A DNA stretch of 64,000 bases from positions 7,508,501 to 7,572,500 of the forward strand of contig CANJKZ010000723.1 of assembly GCA_947471745.1 (NCBI GenBank), in the 5' to 3' direction. Position 1 is the stretch's first letter. Every line of letters begins with the position of its first letter. Of this stretch, positions 1 to 11,785 are shown one piece after another. Source of the stretch: Closterium sp. Naga37s-1. Taxonomy: Eukaryota > Streptophyta > Zygnematophyceae > Desmidiales > Closteriaceae. The notes beneath the pieces are model-generated. The model searched no databases and was not told the origin of the DNA. It worked only from the letters and a program-made list of their open reading frames with translations. Both the position numbers and the translations under genes were made by a program.

Positions 1-230
1 TCCCCTTTCCCGGACTCCCTACCCTCTCCCTTTACGTCATTCTTGTCGCCCCGTTTCTCGACTGTCCTGCTTCCCCCTCCCGTTTCTCCTGCGCCCTCTC
101 GCCCGTTTCCTGTTCCCTCTCCCCTTCTGCCCTTCCTCACTTCCCTCTTCCCCCTCTCTCCTCCTCTCTCCTTCCCCTCCTGCCACTCCCCCCTCCTTCC
201 CCGCCCCTCTTCCGCGTCCACAACCCACAG

Positions 231-2190
231 GTTCTGCGGGTTGCTGCTCTGTCACAGCTGCAGCGCGCGCACGTGCCTGCTGCCCCCTCTCTTCCGCGAG
301 TCCGAACCCCAGCGCGTGTGCGACCGCTGCTACGACCAACTGGAGCCGCTGCAGCCACAGCTCGTGGTCACAGTGGCAGGCGCAGCGCAGCGCGCGCTGC
401 ACGATGTGACGGACGCCACGAGCGTGCGCGCGTGGGTGAACAACCCCCTTGCTTGGAGCCTCCAGGAGGAGATTTTCAAGGCCACCAACACGCTCCGCGG
501 GTATTCTCAGGTGCGCAGGGGAGAGAGGGCGTGGGGGGGGGGGGGGGGTGAGTCAGCTCAAGAGTCACCTAATAACCCCCTCGCGTGGAGCCTCCAGGAG
601 GAGATTTTCAAGGCCACCAACACGCTCCGCGGGTACTCTGAGGTGCGAGAGAGAGAGGTTTCATGTGCCAGATTTTGAGGTGTCTCAAAGTCTTATGCCA
701 CGGGCGTGCGCGCGTGGGTGAATAACCCCCTCGCGTGGAGCCTTCAGGAGGAGATCTTCAAGGCCACGAACACGCTCCGGGGGTACTCGCAGGTGCGTTC
801 GTGCACGGAATCGTACGAGCCACTAGCTGCTGCGTGCTTGGCTGCTGGCTGCTGTGTTTTCGGGGGCGAGCAGGGTGGTGTCGTTTGGTGTTTTCACCGT
901 GTTTAGGCGAGCAAGGGGGGGCAACTCTCGGTCCTTCCCCTCCCCTTTTCCCGTATTCATCCCTTGCGTTCCACCCTCCAGGTGGGAAGGCTGAACCCAG
1001 AGCGCTCATTCCCAGCAGCCGTGTTGGGGTGCGGTGGGGCCGGCGATTCTGGCGGTGCCGTTGAGAACTGTCAAGAACACCCTCTTCTTACGCCTCCCCT
1101 CCCCTTCCTTCCGCCAGGTGGGGAGGCTGAACCCAGAGCGGTCAATCCCAGCAGCCGTGCTGGGAGGCGCAGTGGGGCTGGCGATTCTGACGGTTGCCAA
1201 GGCGGGTGTGGGGGTGACGTACCGGGTGGGAACGGGGCTCGTGGTGTGCCTCAAACCCGACCGCCAGTGGAGCGCGCCCTCTGCTATTGCTACTGCTGGC
1301 ATGGGATGGGGCGCGCAGGTGCGGGGGACAGTGGGGGGGGAGGACTGCGGTTGGAAGGAGTGGGGAAGGGGAGGGGAGGTTTGGGGCGTGTTGTTGGGGC
1401 GGTGGCTGGGGCAATGGTTTTCAGGGTTCCGTGGGGGTTGGCGCTGAAGGGGAATGGGTTTGGGGCGTGAGGGGGGGAAGACGGGGCGTGGGGTTGTCGA
1501 CGTACCTCGCGGGCATGGCCTCATGGTTTGTTGTACTGCGTGGAGGCCATGAAGGCCGTTTGCAGCTGCGCCAGTTTTCTATCCCCCTTGACGAACCCTT
1601 CCCCGCTCTCCCCTCCCGTGACCCCCAACTCCATCCCTCCCCTCTCGGTCCCTTGCTTCCTCAGATGGGTGGCGAGATAGCGGATCTGATAGTGGTGATC
1701 CGCAGCCTCGAGGCCATGAATGTCTTTCGCAACCGCGCCATTTTCTCTCCCCATTGACAAATCCTCCTCCGCCCTCCCCTCCCTTGACCCCAACCCCATC
1801 CCTCCCCTCCCAATTCCTCAGATGGGTGGAGAGATCGCGGATCTGATAGTGGTGATCCGCAGCCTCGAGGCCATGAATGTCTTTCGCAACCGCGCCATTT
1901 TCTCTCCCCATTGACAAATCCTCCTCCGCCCTCCCCTCCCTTGACCCCAACCCCATCCCTCCCCTCCCAATTCCTCAGATGGGTGGAGAGATCGCGGATC
2001 TGATAGTGGTGATCCGCAGCCTCGAGGCCATGAAGGCCTTCTGCAGCCGCTACCACGTGGCGGTGGGCGCCTCTGCCAGCGCTGCTGCCGGGCCCGTGGG
2101 GCGCGCTGTGGAGGCGGACGTGCGCGCGGGTGGTACGGGCTTCTCTACGTGCTACACGTACAGCTGCAGCAAGGGTGAGTGTGGGTGTGC

Positions 2191-2264
<74 letters not shown>

Positions 2265-3535
2265 ATGCATGTAGTGTTATCATTTGGGCGCCCCAAAAAA
2301 GGCCAGCAGCACGGGCTTATCCACGTGCGACACGTACAGCTGCAGCAAGGGTACATGGGTTGGGTGCTGCTGCTGCTGCTGCTGCATTGAGTTTTGAGAC
2401 GTCTCAAAACTCGACGTGCAGGCGGGCGGCACGGGCTTCTCTACGTGCTACACGTACAGCTGCAGCAAGGGTGGGTGTGTGCTGCTGCCACCCTTCATCC
2501 CATATCCATCCCCATCCCGATCCCCCTCCCCGTCCCCGTCCCCATCCCCATCCCCATCCCCATCCCTCTCCCCATCCCTCTCGTTATCCCATACACATAC
2601 CCCTCCGCCTCCCCCTCCCCATCCCCCTTCTGCTCCCTGTCGCCCGCCCGCCCCCGCTCTCGCTCGCCACCCTCCCATTCCCCAGGAGCATTCGTGGGCA
2701 TGTCATGGGAGTCAAGCGTGGTGGCGTCATGCTCATCGGTGAACCGGCGCTTCTACGGCATGCCAGTCTCCACCACCGACATCCTCTTTGGCCGCATTGC
2801 GCAGCCCACCGCTGCCCGCCCGCTCTACGACGCCCTCCTTGACCTCATCCCTGTCCCCATCTCCATCCCCTTCCCCCCACCCCCTCCTCCCCCCCCCTCT
2901 TTTTCCCCACTCCCCACCTTCGTCCCCCTTCCCCCCCTCCCCCCCTCCGCCTCTCCCCCTCCGCCTCCCCCTCCGCCACCCCCCAGGAGCATTCGTGGGC
3001 ATGTCATGGGAGTCCAGCGTGGTGGCGTCATGCTCATCGGTGAACCGGCGCTTCTACGGCATGCCAGTCTCCACCACCGACATCCTCTTTGGCCGCATCG
3101 CGCAGCCCACCGCTGCCCGCCCGCTCTACGACGCCCTCCGGGACCTCATCCCTGTCCCCATCTCCATCCCCTTCCCCCCACCCCCTCCTCCCCCCCCCTC
3201 TTTTTCCCCACTCCCCACCCTCGTCCCCCTTCCCCCCCTCCCCCCCTCCGCCTCTCCCCCTCCGCCTCCCCCTCCGCCACCCCCCAGGAGCATTCGTGGG
3301 CATGTCATGGGAGTCCAGCGTGGTGGCGTCATGCTCATCGGTGAACCGGCGCTTCTACGGCATGCCAGTCTCCACCACCGACATCCTCTTTGGCCGCATC
3401 GCGCAGCCCACCGCTGCGCGCCCGCTCTACGACGCCCTCCGGGACCTCTACGACTCGCTTGCTGCCCCGCCCCCGCCGTATGAGCACTGCTGCGCTGGCC
3501 CACCGGCTGAGGCTGTTGCTGCTTCCCGGGGCTGA
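231..3535 (+). CDS. FYVE-SYLF domain protein (5' partial)
   Basis: This is the 3' part of a gene whose first exons lie before the window. Phase-consistent exons are 231-510, 1118-1318, 1979-2174 and 3288-3535 (stop), giving about 308 visible residues. Exon 1 carries the second half of a FYVE zinc finger (RFCGLLLCHSCS, later RVCDRCYDQL). The preceding exon must supply the RRHHC part, because the acceptor at 230 splits an Arg codon exactly there. From NNPLAWSLQEEIFKA onward it matches the SYLF (Ysc84/DUF500) lipid-binding fold: GRLNPERSIPAAVL, GGEIADLIVVIRS, then FVGMSWESSV and RRFYGMP. Plants have such FYVE-SYLF proteins (Arabidopsis At1g29800/At3g43230, from memory). The inferred role is phosphoinositide binding on endosomal membranes. 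Nearly every exon has extra partial copies beside it, so real exons were chosen as the only full-length copies that keep phase. Confidence 0.82.
511..1117 (+). repeat. Exon echoes of the FYVE/SYLF exons
   Basis: Two partial copies of the 3' end of the 231-510 exon lie downstream (about 570-642 and 697-792), each ending in a GT donor-like site but lacking the 5' half. A truncated forward copy of the 1118-1318 exon lies at about 982-1060. Copies are roughly 85-95% alike by eye. Motifs of the TTTTGAG/CTCAAAA type occur at 549-565 (decayed), 673-690 and 1061-1074 (decayed), close to where each copy breaks off. Confidence 0.85.
673..690. repeat. Micro-palindrome (GTGT centre)
   Basis: TTTTGAGGTGTCTCAAAG; lies immediately before the third FYVE exon copy. 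Confidence 0.8.
1540..2050 (+). repeat. 157-bp tandem duplication of SYLF exon start
   Basis: The segment with the intron end and the first ~70 bp of the exon (MGGEIADLIVVIRSLEAM) is repeated with a 157-bp period: exon starts at 1665, 1822 and 1979. The last two copies are almost identical and the first is more diverged. A vestige of a fourth is visible near 1542-1580. Only the third copy continues into the complete exon. No micro-palindrome is seen at these joins. Confidence 0.9.
2194..2263 (+). repeat. (CTG)n microsatellite
   Basis: About 23 uninterrupted CTG triplets immediately after the splice donor of a SYLF exon. The same triplet flanks the later echoes in shorter runs, which suggests the expansion followed the duplication. 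Confidence 0.97.
2283..2300. repeat. Micro-palindrome variant (GCGC centre)
   Basis: TTTGGGCGCCCCAAAAAA, arms altered; directly precedes the second SYLF exon echo. Confidence 0.6.
2389..2412. repeat. Perfect micro-palindrome (ACGT centre)
   Basis: 24-bp perfect palindrome with core TTTTGAGACGTCTCAAAA; the third SYLF echo starts at the next base. Confidence 0.93.
2686..3535 (+). repeat. 301-bp tandem triplication of last FYVE-SYLF exon
   Basis: Acceptor plus exon starts recur at 2686, 2987 and 3288 (period 301 bp), with the intervening C-rich intron also repeated. The first two copies run from the exon straight into intron-like sequence, while the third reaches the stop codon. A further echo of the 3' end and stop lies at about 3660-3725. 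Confidence 0.93.
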
Positions 3536-5207
3536 TGGGGAGGAGGGGAGGGGCGATGAACGGAAGGTGCGTTTTGGGGGCCGGGGTGTCGGGGGAGGTA
3601 GAGGGGTGGTTGGATGGGGGACTTGAGGGGCTGCTTGCTGTGCGTATGATCACTGCCGCTGCCGTACGAACACTGCTGCGCTGGCCCACCTGCTGATGCT
3701 GCTGCCGTTTCCCGGGGCTGATGGGGAGGAGGTGGTTGGGGAGGAGGCGTGACGGGAGGTGCGTTGAGGGGAGGGGAAGGAGATTGGGGGAAGGCTGGGT
3801 GGGTGAGGGACCTGGGTGGGGGTCAAAAGGGTTTGCTGGGGTAGGCATGATATTAGAGAGTCTGATATATGAGGTGCAGCATGGGGGAATAGTGGAGGGG
3901 GGGGGATGGGTGCGTGGGAGCGAGTGTGGGTGTGATTTGCGTGCGATTGAGTGCATGTGGGGGAAAGGGGGACAAGCTGGTAGTTGTTGGTGGTATCATG
4001 CTGTGCTCGGCCTGGTCCTCCTGCTCCTACCAATGCCATGGTATGGTGTGTCGTTGGCGGTCAAAGGCTGGTAGTGGTACCTACCACCATGAATTCAACC
4101 ATTTATTATATTTCCTCTTTGAACCCCCGTCTTTCTAAACCCCCTATGCAGAATCGTGGAGATGTTCATGTAGAAACGGACCCCCGCTTCTTGTACATAT
4201 CCAGTGGAGGCTCGAAGGTAATTCCCTTCATTTTCCTGTAGGTTACACGCGCTGCTGTACAGGTAGAACACGTGGAGCGCCATTTTGGTGGTAAGAGCTG
4301 GTGCTGTACAGATTTATGTTGTAGATAAGGTAGTCTGATCTTCTCTGTGGATGCTAGCGTTTTACCTACTACCGTAGTATCTCGGTGACAAACGTATACT
4401 TCTATGTAGGGCTACTTGTTAAACTTCTATGGATGTCAATAGTTTCTTGTGGTGGTAGTGGATGTGAACTGACGGGGTACATCTTGTTACTGGTTTATAA
4501 GCACGACATAATCAATGTGGTAATGAGCGTGTACAAGAAAAGGCAGCAAAAGAGCTGCTTCGTTACAATTGGACGTACCTCAGATACAATGTGGAGCTCG
4601 ATCTGACATCGCCTTCCACGATTCAATCCCAGCCGTCAAATCCATCTCCCTTGAAATCTACCAACCTGCATGTCTCAAGTTTAGGGATTTATGGTCTCGG
4701 CTGGCCCTGCCCGGCCATTCCACCCAGCGTCACATGGCTTTCCCTGCGGGATCACCACGTCAATTAGAAAGCATTATCCAATCCGCTGTCCCCAATTCTC
4801 ATTTTCCTATTCTCTCCCTCAATCTGCACCGTCCATTTTACGATCTGACAATCACATCCCACCAGCTCCCACTTCTCCGGCTCCGTCACGGCGCGCGACA
4901 TTCCCGATAGTGAGGATTCTCCGCCTGAATTTGCAGCCCAAATCCTAAATCCTGGGAGTGGAAGTGGTTGGGGGAGCAGGAGCAGAAGCGCATCTGCTTT
5001 CTCTCTCTACTTGTTCCCGTTGTGTATGTCCGTCCACCCCAAATTCTGGTACACCCGCAGCAGATGTACGTGGAATGGTCAGCTTGCCTCCATCCCTACA
5101 GATCGTGTTTTGGCTGTATTTGGTGGTGTAGATTCCTTTTTCCCGACGTGCCTGGGTTGACGAGCTGAATTTATACTAATCCGTTTTTCCTAGTTAATCC
5201 AGCAATC
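3536..5207. other. Intergenic region
   Basis: G-rich 3' flank with an echo of the FYVE-SYLF gene end up to about 3730, then less GC-rich unique sequence that presumably holds the 3' UTR and the promoter/5' UTR of the next gene. I see no credible coding exon; the open frame at 4569-4910 resembles nothing I know. Confidence 0.6.
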
Positions 5208-8200
5208 ATGAGGCAGCGCTTTATTCCAATGGCTAGATGGGCTTCCCTTGTGATCTGCTCGTGGCTCATCGTCTCCGCGATCTGCCTCATCGATCCGGTT
5301 GCTGCCGACGAGGACGCGTGCGTCGCGGAGCGCGAAGGCAAGGCGCGATGCGAGGATCTCGTGACCAAGGTCAAGGCGGAGCTTGCGGGGGCGAAGGAGC
5401 GTGCGGACTCTGCGGAATTGACGGTGGCGGGTGTACGCGCGGAGGCGAAGGCCGCGGGGGAGAAGACGCGCGCGTGCGAGGCGGAGGCGGGGAAGCTGCG
5501 CGCGGACGTGGCGGAGCTGACGAGCAAGGCGCAAGCCGCGGAGAAGAAGGCGGGTGATCATGGTGAGTCATCAACTCAGTTTTCACCAGGTTTAGGTGAA
5601 ACTGATCGATTTTTCAACACGCTTATACGTATGTTTGTGAGTCGACGATTAAGAGGGTCCGAGATTTAACACTTGCATCGCCGGATTCGGTGGCATTCAG
5701 TGAGCGAGGAGTCAATCGGATTTAACTGTTCCATCAGCTTGGAATTCTAGCTGGATTGAATCAGTTTTTTCGAGCAGAATTCACTTGCATTGCACTTCGA
5801 GTTCCATAGTTTTGAGCCGTCCGATCGGATCCAACGAGATACTGTTGGATCTGATCCGATGTGGGTAAGATATTGGTTTCCCTGTGAGTGTTCTTAACAA
5901 ACCGATCCGACGATCTGCGTTTCGACGATCTGCGACGGCCATTCGCTGTCCTCGCAAGTCCACGCCTTGATCTCCATTCACAGAAAGAGGGTGAGTAGAG
6001 GGTAGGCGGAGAGAGACAGATTCTAATGCGCGTCTCTTGCCATGCCGAGTCATGTAGGAGAGGAGATTCGACTCTATTTTGTGTACGTCCACCGAGAGCA
6101 CAACTGAATAATCGAAGGAGTTCGGAGCAGCAGTGATCTCACCTGGCAGATTCCACCTGGCATGATCCCACCTGGTAGATCTGGTCGAATTTCTCTTATC
6201 ATCGTCGTTTGTCTCCTCCTCGTCGGTAGTAGCTCGGATCGAACCACAGAGCACGATGCCGGCGATGCCTAAGAAGGCCAACGGCACTTTCTCGTGCGAT
6301 CACCATGATCAGACGTGTTTTGAGGCTCAGATTAGACCAGTGCTTCGCCGCTCACGTGCTGCCTCCTTTCTCTCTTATCATCCTTCAACTGCTTCCCCTG
6401 CTCCGTGGCCCGTGTCGCTCCCCCTGTCCGCGCGCGCGCGGGCGACCTGCGGACGATTGGAAAAGCGGTATGCGGACTTCGCCGTCTGATCTCTCAGCCG
6501 CCATGCCACTCACTGCACACCCTCTCTCTCCCTGACTCTGTGTCTGTCCATGTGCGTGTGCGCGCGCGTGTGTGCGATGCACGTGTGTGAGTGCAGGCGG
6601 CGAGGTGCGCGCGTTGAAGGAGAAAGTGAAGGCGCTGGAGGCGCAAGTGGCGGACAGCAAGGCGCAGCAGCAGGCTCTGCAGAAACAGATCTCGTCCAAA
6701 GGTGATTCCCCCCTCTCCCTGTTCCCCTCCTCGATCTCCTTTTTCCTCTTCACCTCCTTCGTTTCCCTCTTATCCTCCTCGCCCAAAACTCGTCCCATTC
6801 CTCTCTCTCTCGTCGCAACTCTGCCTTCCTCCTCCTGTCCCCGCTCCCCCCTCCCCCCCCTTCCCCCTCCCCCGTCCCGGAGCAGAGGCGCAGGCGAAGC
6901 AGGCGGAGCAGCAGGCGGCGACTCTCAAGAGCGAGTTGGAGGCAGCTAAGGGCGAGGTGAAGGCGAGCAAGGAGAAGCTCAAGGGAGTGCAGGAGGATCT
7001 CAAGGTCGCGCAGGCTGAGGCGGTGAAGGTGAAGGCCGTTGGAAAGGACGCGTCGGAGTGCCAGAGCAAGCTCACCCGCTCCAACACCCTTCTCAAAGAG
7101 ACCACGGTACGGTTCGGTTTGATTCAGTTCCACTGGTTTAGTTCGGTTTGGTGCGGTTCGGTTAAGTTTCGGCTAGGTGGGTTTTGAGGGGTTTTGCAGC
7201 AGTTATGCCCGGAGTCTTCCGCATCGTGGCTTTGTTTAGGAGCACATGGTAGAATTCGGTTCGGTCCGGTTTGGATCTACCTGTCTTGGTTTGAAGGGTT
7301 AGTGAATACCGCTTTTTGGGCACCGGGAGTGAAGGTAGGACAATTCTAGCCGAATAAAGGGGGGCGGCAGGTTATTTCGAGAGAAAAGAAGCCATTTTGG
7401 ATTGTTGGCATGTAACATGCCATAGTCGAGTGAGGGGAGGAGAGGAAACGGCATATAATAAAAGAAAAAGGGGAAGGAATCATTTTCGTATTCCAGGTTC
7501 AGGTTTAGATGTTTTGGGTCGCTGTGAGATATGTCGGGATATTTCGGGTTTGCTGCTGCAAGGTGTTGATTTGGAGAGTCGAGTATGAAAAAGATATTTC
7601 AAAAAATGCGTCATGCAATCACAATTATCAAAACATGCGATAGCTACTTTTGCTGTTGCTCTACCTGTTGCCAGTTCTGACTCAGCAGCAGGCTCTAGCT
7701 TCCCTGGCAATGTGCGCTCGTATCCTATCCAGTATATTTGAATCTGTAGGCGTCTATTGAGTCACATCCCTTTCTAGTTTGCATTCCCCTTCTGCAATGC
7801 AATCTGCACACGCACACCTCCCACGCCCCCGTATCCCCCCCACCGCACCAACCCCGTACCCGTCACGCCCAAACTCAACCGTGTCCCCCCTGCGCGCATC
7901 TCTCTCCCTACCCCTGCACGCGCCCAGGACTCGTTGGCGCGGCTGGAGAGGGAGGTGGAGGCGAAGCACGAGCAGCTGCTGCAGGTGTCCAGCAAGTGGG
8001 AATAGGTTCAAGTCGACTCAATGCTCCCCTTCAACCTCATCCTTGTCCCCTGCGCGGATCTCCCTCCCCCCCCCCCTCTCCCCTTGCACGCACGCAGGAC
8101 TCGTTGGCGCGGCTGGAGCGGGAGGTGGAGGCGAAGCACGAGCAGCTGCTGCAGGTGTCCAGCAAGTGGCTGCCGCCATGGCTCGAGGACCACCTGCTCT

Positions 8201-11200
8201 CCGCCAAGGTCAGCCCCACCACCCCCCCCTGGTACCGGCCCTCTGTACCTCTTTGCACCGTTGTAAAAGCTGCGGGTGTGCAATGAGTCCGCTGCAGGTG
8301 TCCAGCTAGTGGCTGCCGCCATGGCTCGAGGACCACCTGCTCTCCGCCAAGGTGAGATTTGAGTCAGGGTCGGCATGGCTGAGTTATGGAATGCAGCTTT
8401 CTGTTCTGCACAGCTGGCTTGACGGTCCGATACCAGCAGCCCTAACCATTAGGGCATGTCGTATTGTTTGTCCTTGTACCTTTTTCGTCATCTTGTTGCG
8501 CCCGGATTCTGTCCTTCTGATGCTACTCTCTCTCGGTCGCTCTCTTGTCCTGCTGCAAGTTAAGTTTTTTTTTTTTGCGGGGGTACGCTTGAGTGAGACT
8601 CCTTCGATTGTTCAATTTCTGCCATTGCTGATGTTATGGTTGGCTGTTGCTACCGCTGATGGTGCTTAAGAGCTGGTGTGTGTGTGTGGGTGTGAGCAGG
8701 ACTCAGTGGTCTCTGTGTGGACTGACAAGGCTCTTCCAGCCATTGCTTCTGAACGCGCAGAGGTATTGCTTCCTCTGCCATACCATGTCATGCCATGCCA
8801 TCCTGTGCCATGCAATCCCGTGCCATGCCATGTCATGCCGTGCCATGCCAGGCCTCTTTGTCTTAAAGCCCTCACTCACAACCACACAAATTCTGCATGC
8901 ACACAGAATTGCCGTCGCCCTTATATCCCAGTTCTTTCCTCTTGATCTTCCCCCCCTCTCCCTCCCTTCTCCAACATCGTCCTTCAATATCCCGTTCTCT
9001 ACCATTCACGTCCCTCCCTCTAATCATCCTTACCTGCTCTCGCCGTCCCCTCGCCCTGCATGTATCCCTGTCCTGGTCTCCCCTGATCTCTCTGCAGCTC
9101 ACGCGCATGGTCACTCAGATGGGCGGCGCTGTTGGCCCCCAGCTCACTGCTGCTTACCAGGTGCGGGCGACATGCACCGCACCGCACCGCATGCATGCAG
9201 ACAGACAGACATGCACTCATGCACGCAGGCAGGCAGGCAGGCAGGGAATCAGCGAAGGAGTGGATTACCGAGACTTGCGACCTTAGACCAGACATGCATT
9301 TTTTTGTGGTTGGCATTGTTGGGTACACATCCTCTCACCCCTTTTTCCTTGCGCTTTTTCCGAGGTGCCTCTAACGTCCTCTCTGTCCACATCCTCTCTG
9401 ACCTCTTCTTCCTTGCGCTTTCTCCCATAGAAATGGAGCATACACCGTTCCGTTCCTATATTCGTCATAATCCACCTACATGCATCCGTGTGCGTGTATG
9501 TGTGTATGTGCATGTGTGTGTGAATGTATCCAGGCGGCGAAGGACAGCCTGCATCCGCACCTCACCAACCTGCATGCCCAGACTCAGGTGTGCATTGCCC
9601 CCGGATTACCTTCCCTCAATCGAGCTCTCACTTGCTCCCACATGCTCTCTCACACGCTCTCTCACGTCCTCATACACGCATGCTCTTTCACACACTCTCA
9701 CACACGCTCTCCCACATGCTCTCTTTCTCACCAACTTTCGCCTGCCTCTCATTTTAGTGCTTCCTCTCACACGCTCTCACTCGGGCACTCTTAAACGCTC
9801 CTCCTCTGTCTTGCCTTCTGAATATCTGTCTCCCTCCATCTGTGCCCCGTATCTTCCACCAACCCCCCCTCCTCACCTATTCGTTCGTGCTTGCTTCCCC
9901 CTCTTCTCCCCTCGTCTCTCTTTCTCCCCACTTCCCGTTTTCCCCTTCTCCTTTTGCCCTTAACGCTTCCTTATTCCCCTTACTCCTTCCCCCTTTCCCC
10001 TTCCCCCTTACTCCTTCCCCCTTTCCCCTTCCCCCTTACTCCTTCCCCCTTTCCGCTCGTCCAGCCGGTAGCACGCAAGGCAGTGGCGGAGGCACGTGTG
10101 GCACTGGCGCCGCTGGCAGCAGTGGTGGGGGAGAAGGGCGGGGAGGTGTACGGGCAGGTGCACTCCGTCCTGTCCCCGCACATCAACCAGACCTGGACCG
10201 CCGTGGAACCTCATGTGCAGGTGCGCTGCCTTGCTGCTGCCCTGCCGCCTTGCTGTGCTGCTGCCCTGCCGCCTTGCTGTGCTGCTGTCCTGCTGCCTTG
10301 CTGTGCAGCTGTCCTGTTGCCTTGCTGTGCTGCTGTCCTGCTGCCTTGCTGTGCTGCTGTCCTGTTGCCTTGCTGTGCTGCTGTCCTGTTGCCTTGCTGT
10401 GCTGCTGCCCTGCTGCCTTCCTGCACGGCTGCCCTGCTACGTCCTCCCAGTAAGGTCCCAGCACCGTTTCATTCTCTCACCCCCCTGTTTCATCTTTCCC
10501 CATTCCCCCGCTCCCCACCCCCCCGCCCCCTCCTATGTGCGTCCTTCCAGTCCCTGCAAGTATTGCTGGGCCCTCACCTGTCGACGGCAAAGGTAGCAGC
10601 AGCAGCAGCAGCGAAGCCACTGCAGCCGCACTGGGAGCGGTACGACGCGGCAGTGAAGGACATGGTGGTGGCTGCTGCTGACTTCTTTTCCGAGGAGGCT
10701 CTCCCTGACAATACGCTCTGCTGGATGGTACGTGCCAGGGGGGCGTGCTGCGGGTTCTGGTGCTGGTGCTAGTGGTGCTGGTGCTGGTTCTGCTGGGGCT
10801 AGTGGGTTGCGGGCGCCGGCTTTTGTGCTGGTGATGGTGGCGAAGGTAGCAGCAGCAGCGAAGCCACTGCAGCCGCACTGGGAGCGGTACAACGCGGCAG
10901 TGAAGGACATGGTGGTGGCTGCTGCTGACTTCTTCTCCGTGGAAGCCCTCCCTCACAACACGCTCTGCTGGATGGTACCTGTCACGGGATCCCAGGGGAT
11001 GCTGCTGCTGCTGCTGGTGCTGGTGGTATTGGTGCTATTGTTGCCGGGGCTCAGGGTTTAGGGTGCTGGTGATGGTGATGGTGATGGTGATGGTATTGGG
11101 AGTTGGTGCTGACATCACACATGCTGTAGCGGTCTATCCTACCCTTCCCAGACCTGCTATAACAAGCCTTTTACTCCCCTTGTGCTGTCTTTGTGTCTGT

Positions 11201-11377
11201 TGGTGTGTGCGTGTGTGTGTGGGTGTGTGGGTGGGTGTGTGTGTGTGTGTGGGTGTGTGTGTGGGTGTGTGGGTGTGTGGGTGTGTGTGTGTGTGTGTGT
11301 GTGTGATATTGTGCGCGTGCGTGTGTACTTGCATTCTTCATTTGGGGTGTGGGTGACTGATTTGGTGTGTATGTGTG

Positions 11378-11444
<67 letters not shown>

Positions 11445-11785
11445 CATATGTGTGTGTGCAGGTCGTTGCTGCGCACATTCTTGCGCTGCTCCTCATGTTC
11501 AAGCTCACTTCCACAGCCTCCAGGTACCCATCTCATGCTCCATGCTTCCATATCTACCATGTTCATGCTCCAGTTTCGCCTCTCCTTCCCCCTTCCGCCT
11601 GCCAAACCCTACATTTTTTCGCCTAGCATCCTTTCACAGCAAGTGTTTCTCGCGTGGCGTTCTTTCACTTCTGCAGCCTCCTTTCGGCACCAACCAAGAA
11701 GGCCAAGAAGCCTTCTTCCAAGTCCAAGTCTTCTCACCGGTCGCGTCGCCACCATAAGCCTTCCTCCAAGCAAGCCAGCACTTAG
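5208..11785 (+). CDS. Signal peptide, coiled-coil, C-terminal TM protein
   Basis: Eleven phase-consistent exons: 5208-5562, 6597-6701, 6886-7106, 8098-8208, 8700-8762, 9098-9160, 9534-9587, 10065-10220, 10551-10727, 11462-11523 and 11644-11785 (about 502 aa). The protein starts with a cleavable-looking signal (WASLVICSWLIVSAICLI), followed by a long Ala/Glu/Lys coiled coil (exons 1-3). A middle part carries PHL/PHV repeats (HPHLTNLHAQTQ, LSPHINQTWTAVEPHVQ). A hydrophobic segment follows (VVAAHILALLLMFKL), then a basic Lys/Arg/Ser/His tail. This order matches Arabidopsis At2g24420/At4g31340 (annotated DNA-repair-ATPase-related/myosin-heavy-chain-related); the function there is unsettled and the location is probably the endomembrane system. 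The last acceptor (11643) was chosen because it alone opens the basic tail. Exons 4 and 9 have extra copies. Confidence 0.78.
7928..8350 (+). repeat. Echoes of coiled-coil gene exon 4
   Basis: A copy of acceptor plus exon start (DSLARLEREVEAKHEQLLQVSSKW) at 7928-8000 breaks off 10 bp before a palindrome-type motif (8007-8021). The full exon follows at 8098-8208, and a third copy of its 3' part with donor lies at about 8287-8349. Confidence 0.85.
8007..8021. repeat. Micro-palindrome, decayed (TCGA centre)
   Basis: TTCAAGTCGACTCAA between two copies of a coiled-coil exon. Confidence 0.65.
8779..8851 (+). repeat. (ATGCC)n-like microsatellite
   Basis: Imperfect CCATG/ATGCC tandem run inside an intron of the coiled-coil gene. 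Confidence 0.8.
10226..10440 (+). repeat. 24-bp minisatellite (CCTTGCTGTGCTGCTG-type)
   Basis: About eight to nine imperfect copies of a 24-bp CTG-rich unit in the intron after exon 8. It is open in several frames, giving spurious Cys/Ala/Leu-rich reading frames. Confidence 0.85.
10590..10977 (+). repeat. Duplicated exon 9 of the coiled-coil gene
   Basis: Residues AAAKPLQPHWERYDAAVKDM through NTLCWM plus a GT donor (10590-10727) recur at about 10841-10977, with a few amino-acid replacements (Y/N, E/V, D/H) and no stop. This second copy could be a used alternative exon rather than dead sequence. Confidence 0.88.
11379..11441 (+). repeat. (GT)n microsatellite
   Basis: Around 30 GT dinucleotides just upstream of the acceptor of exon 10. 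A related GTGTGG-rich stretch runs from 11200 to 11305. Confidence 0.95.

Larger units (their letters stand above)
2119..2480 (+). repeat. Triplicated 3' end of SYLF exon with donor site
   Basis: The end of the 1979-2174 exon (STCYTYSCSKG plus donor) recurs at about 2302-2352 and 2415-2475. Each echo starts directly after a palindrome (2283-2300 and 2389-2412). Confidence 0.88.

Noticed and set aside
2389-2412. Palindromes as cloning-site or adapter contamination (they contain AatII, SalI, EcoRI or NarI sites)
   Set aside because: The flanking arms are TTTTGAG, not vector or linker sequence, the centres differ between copies, and many copies are decayed, so they are genomic and of different ages.
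4569-4910. Possible small gene upstream of the coiled-coil gene
   Set aside because: No homology recognised, no splice or domain support, and it lies where the promoter/5' UTR is expected.
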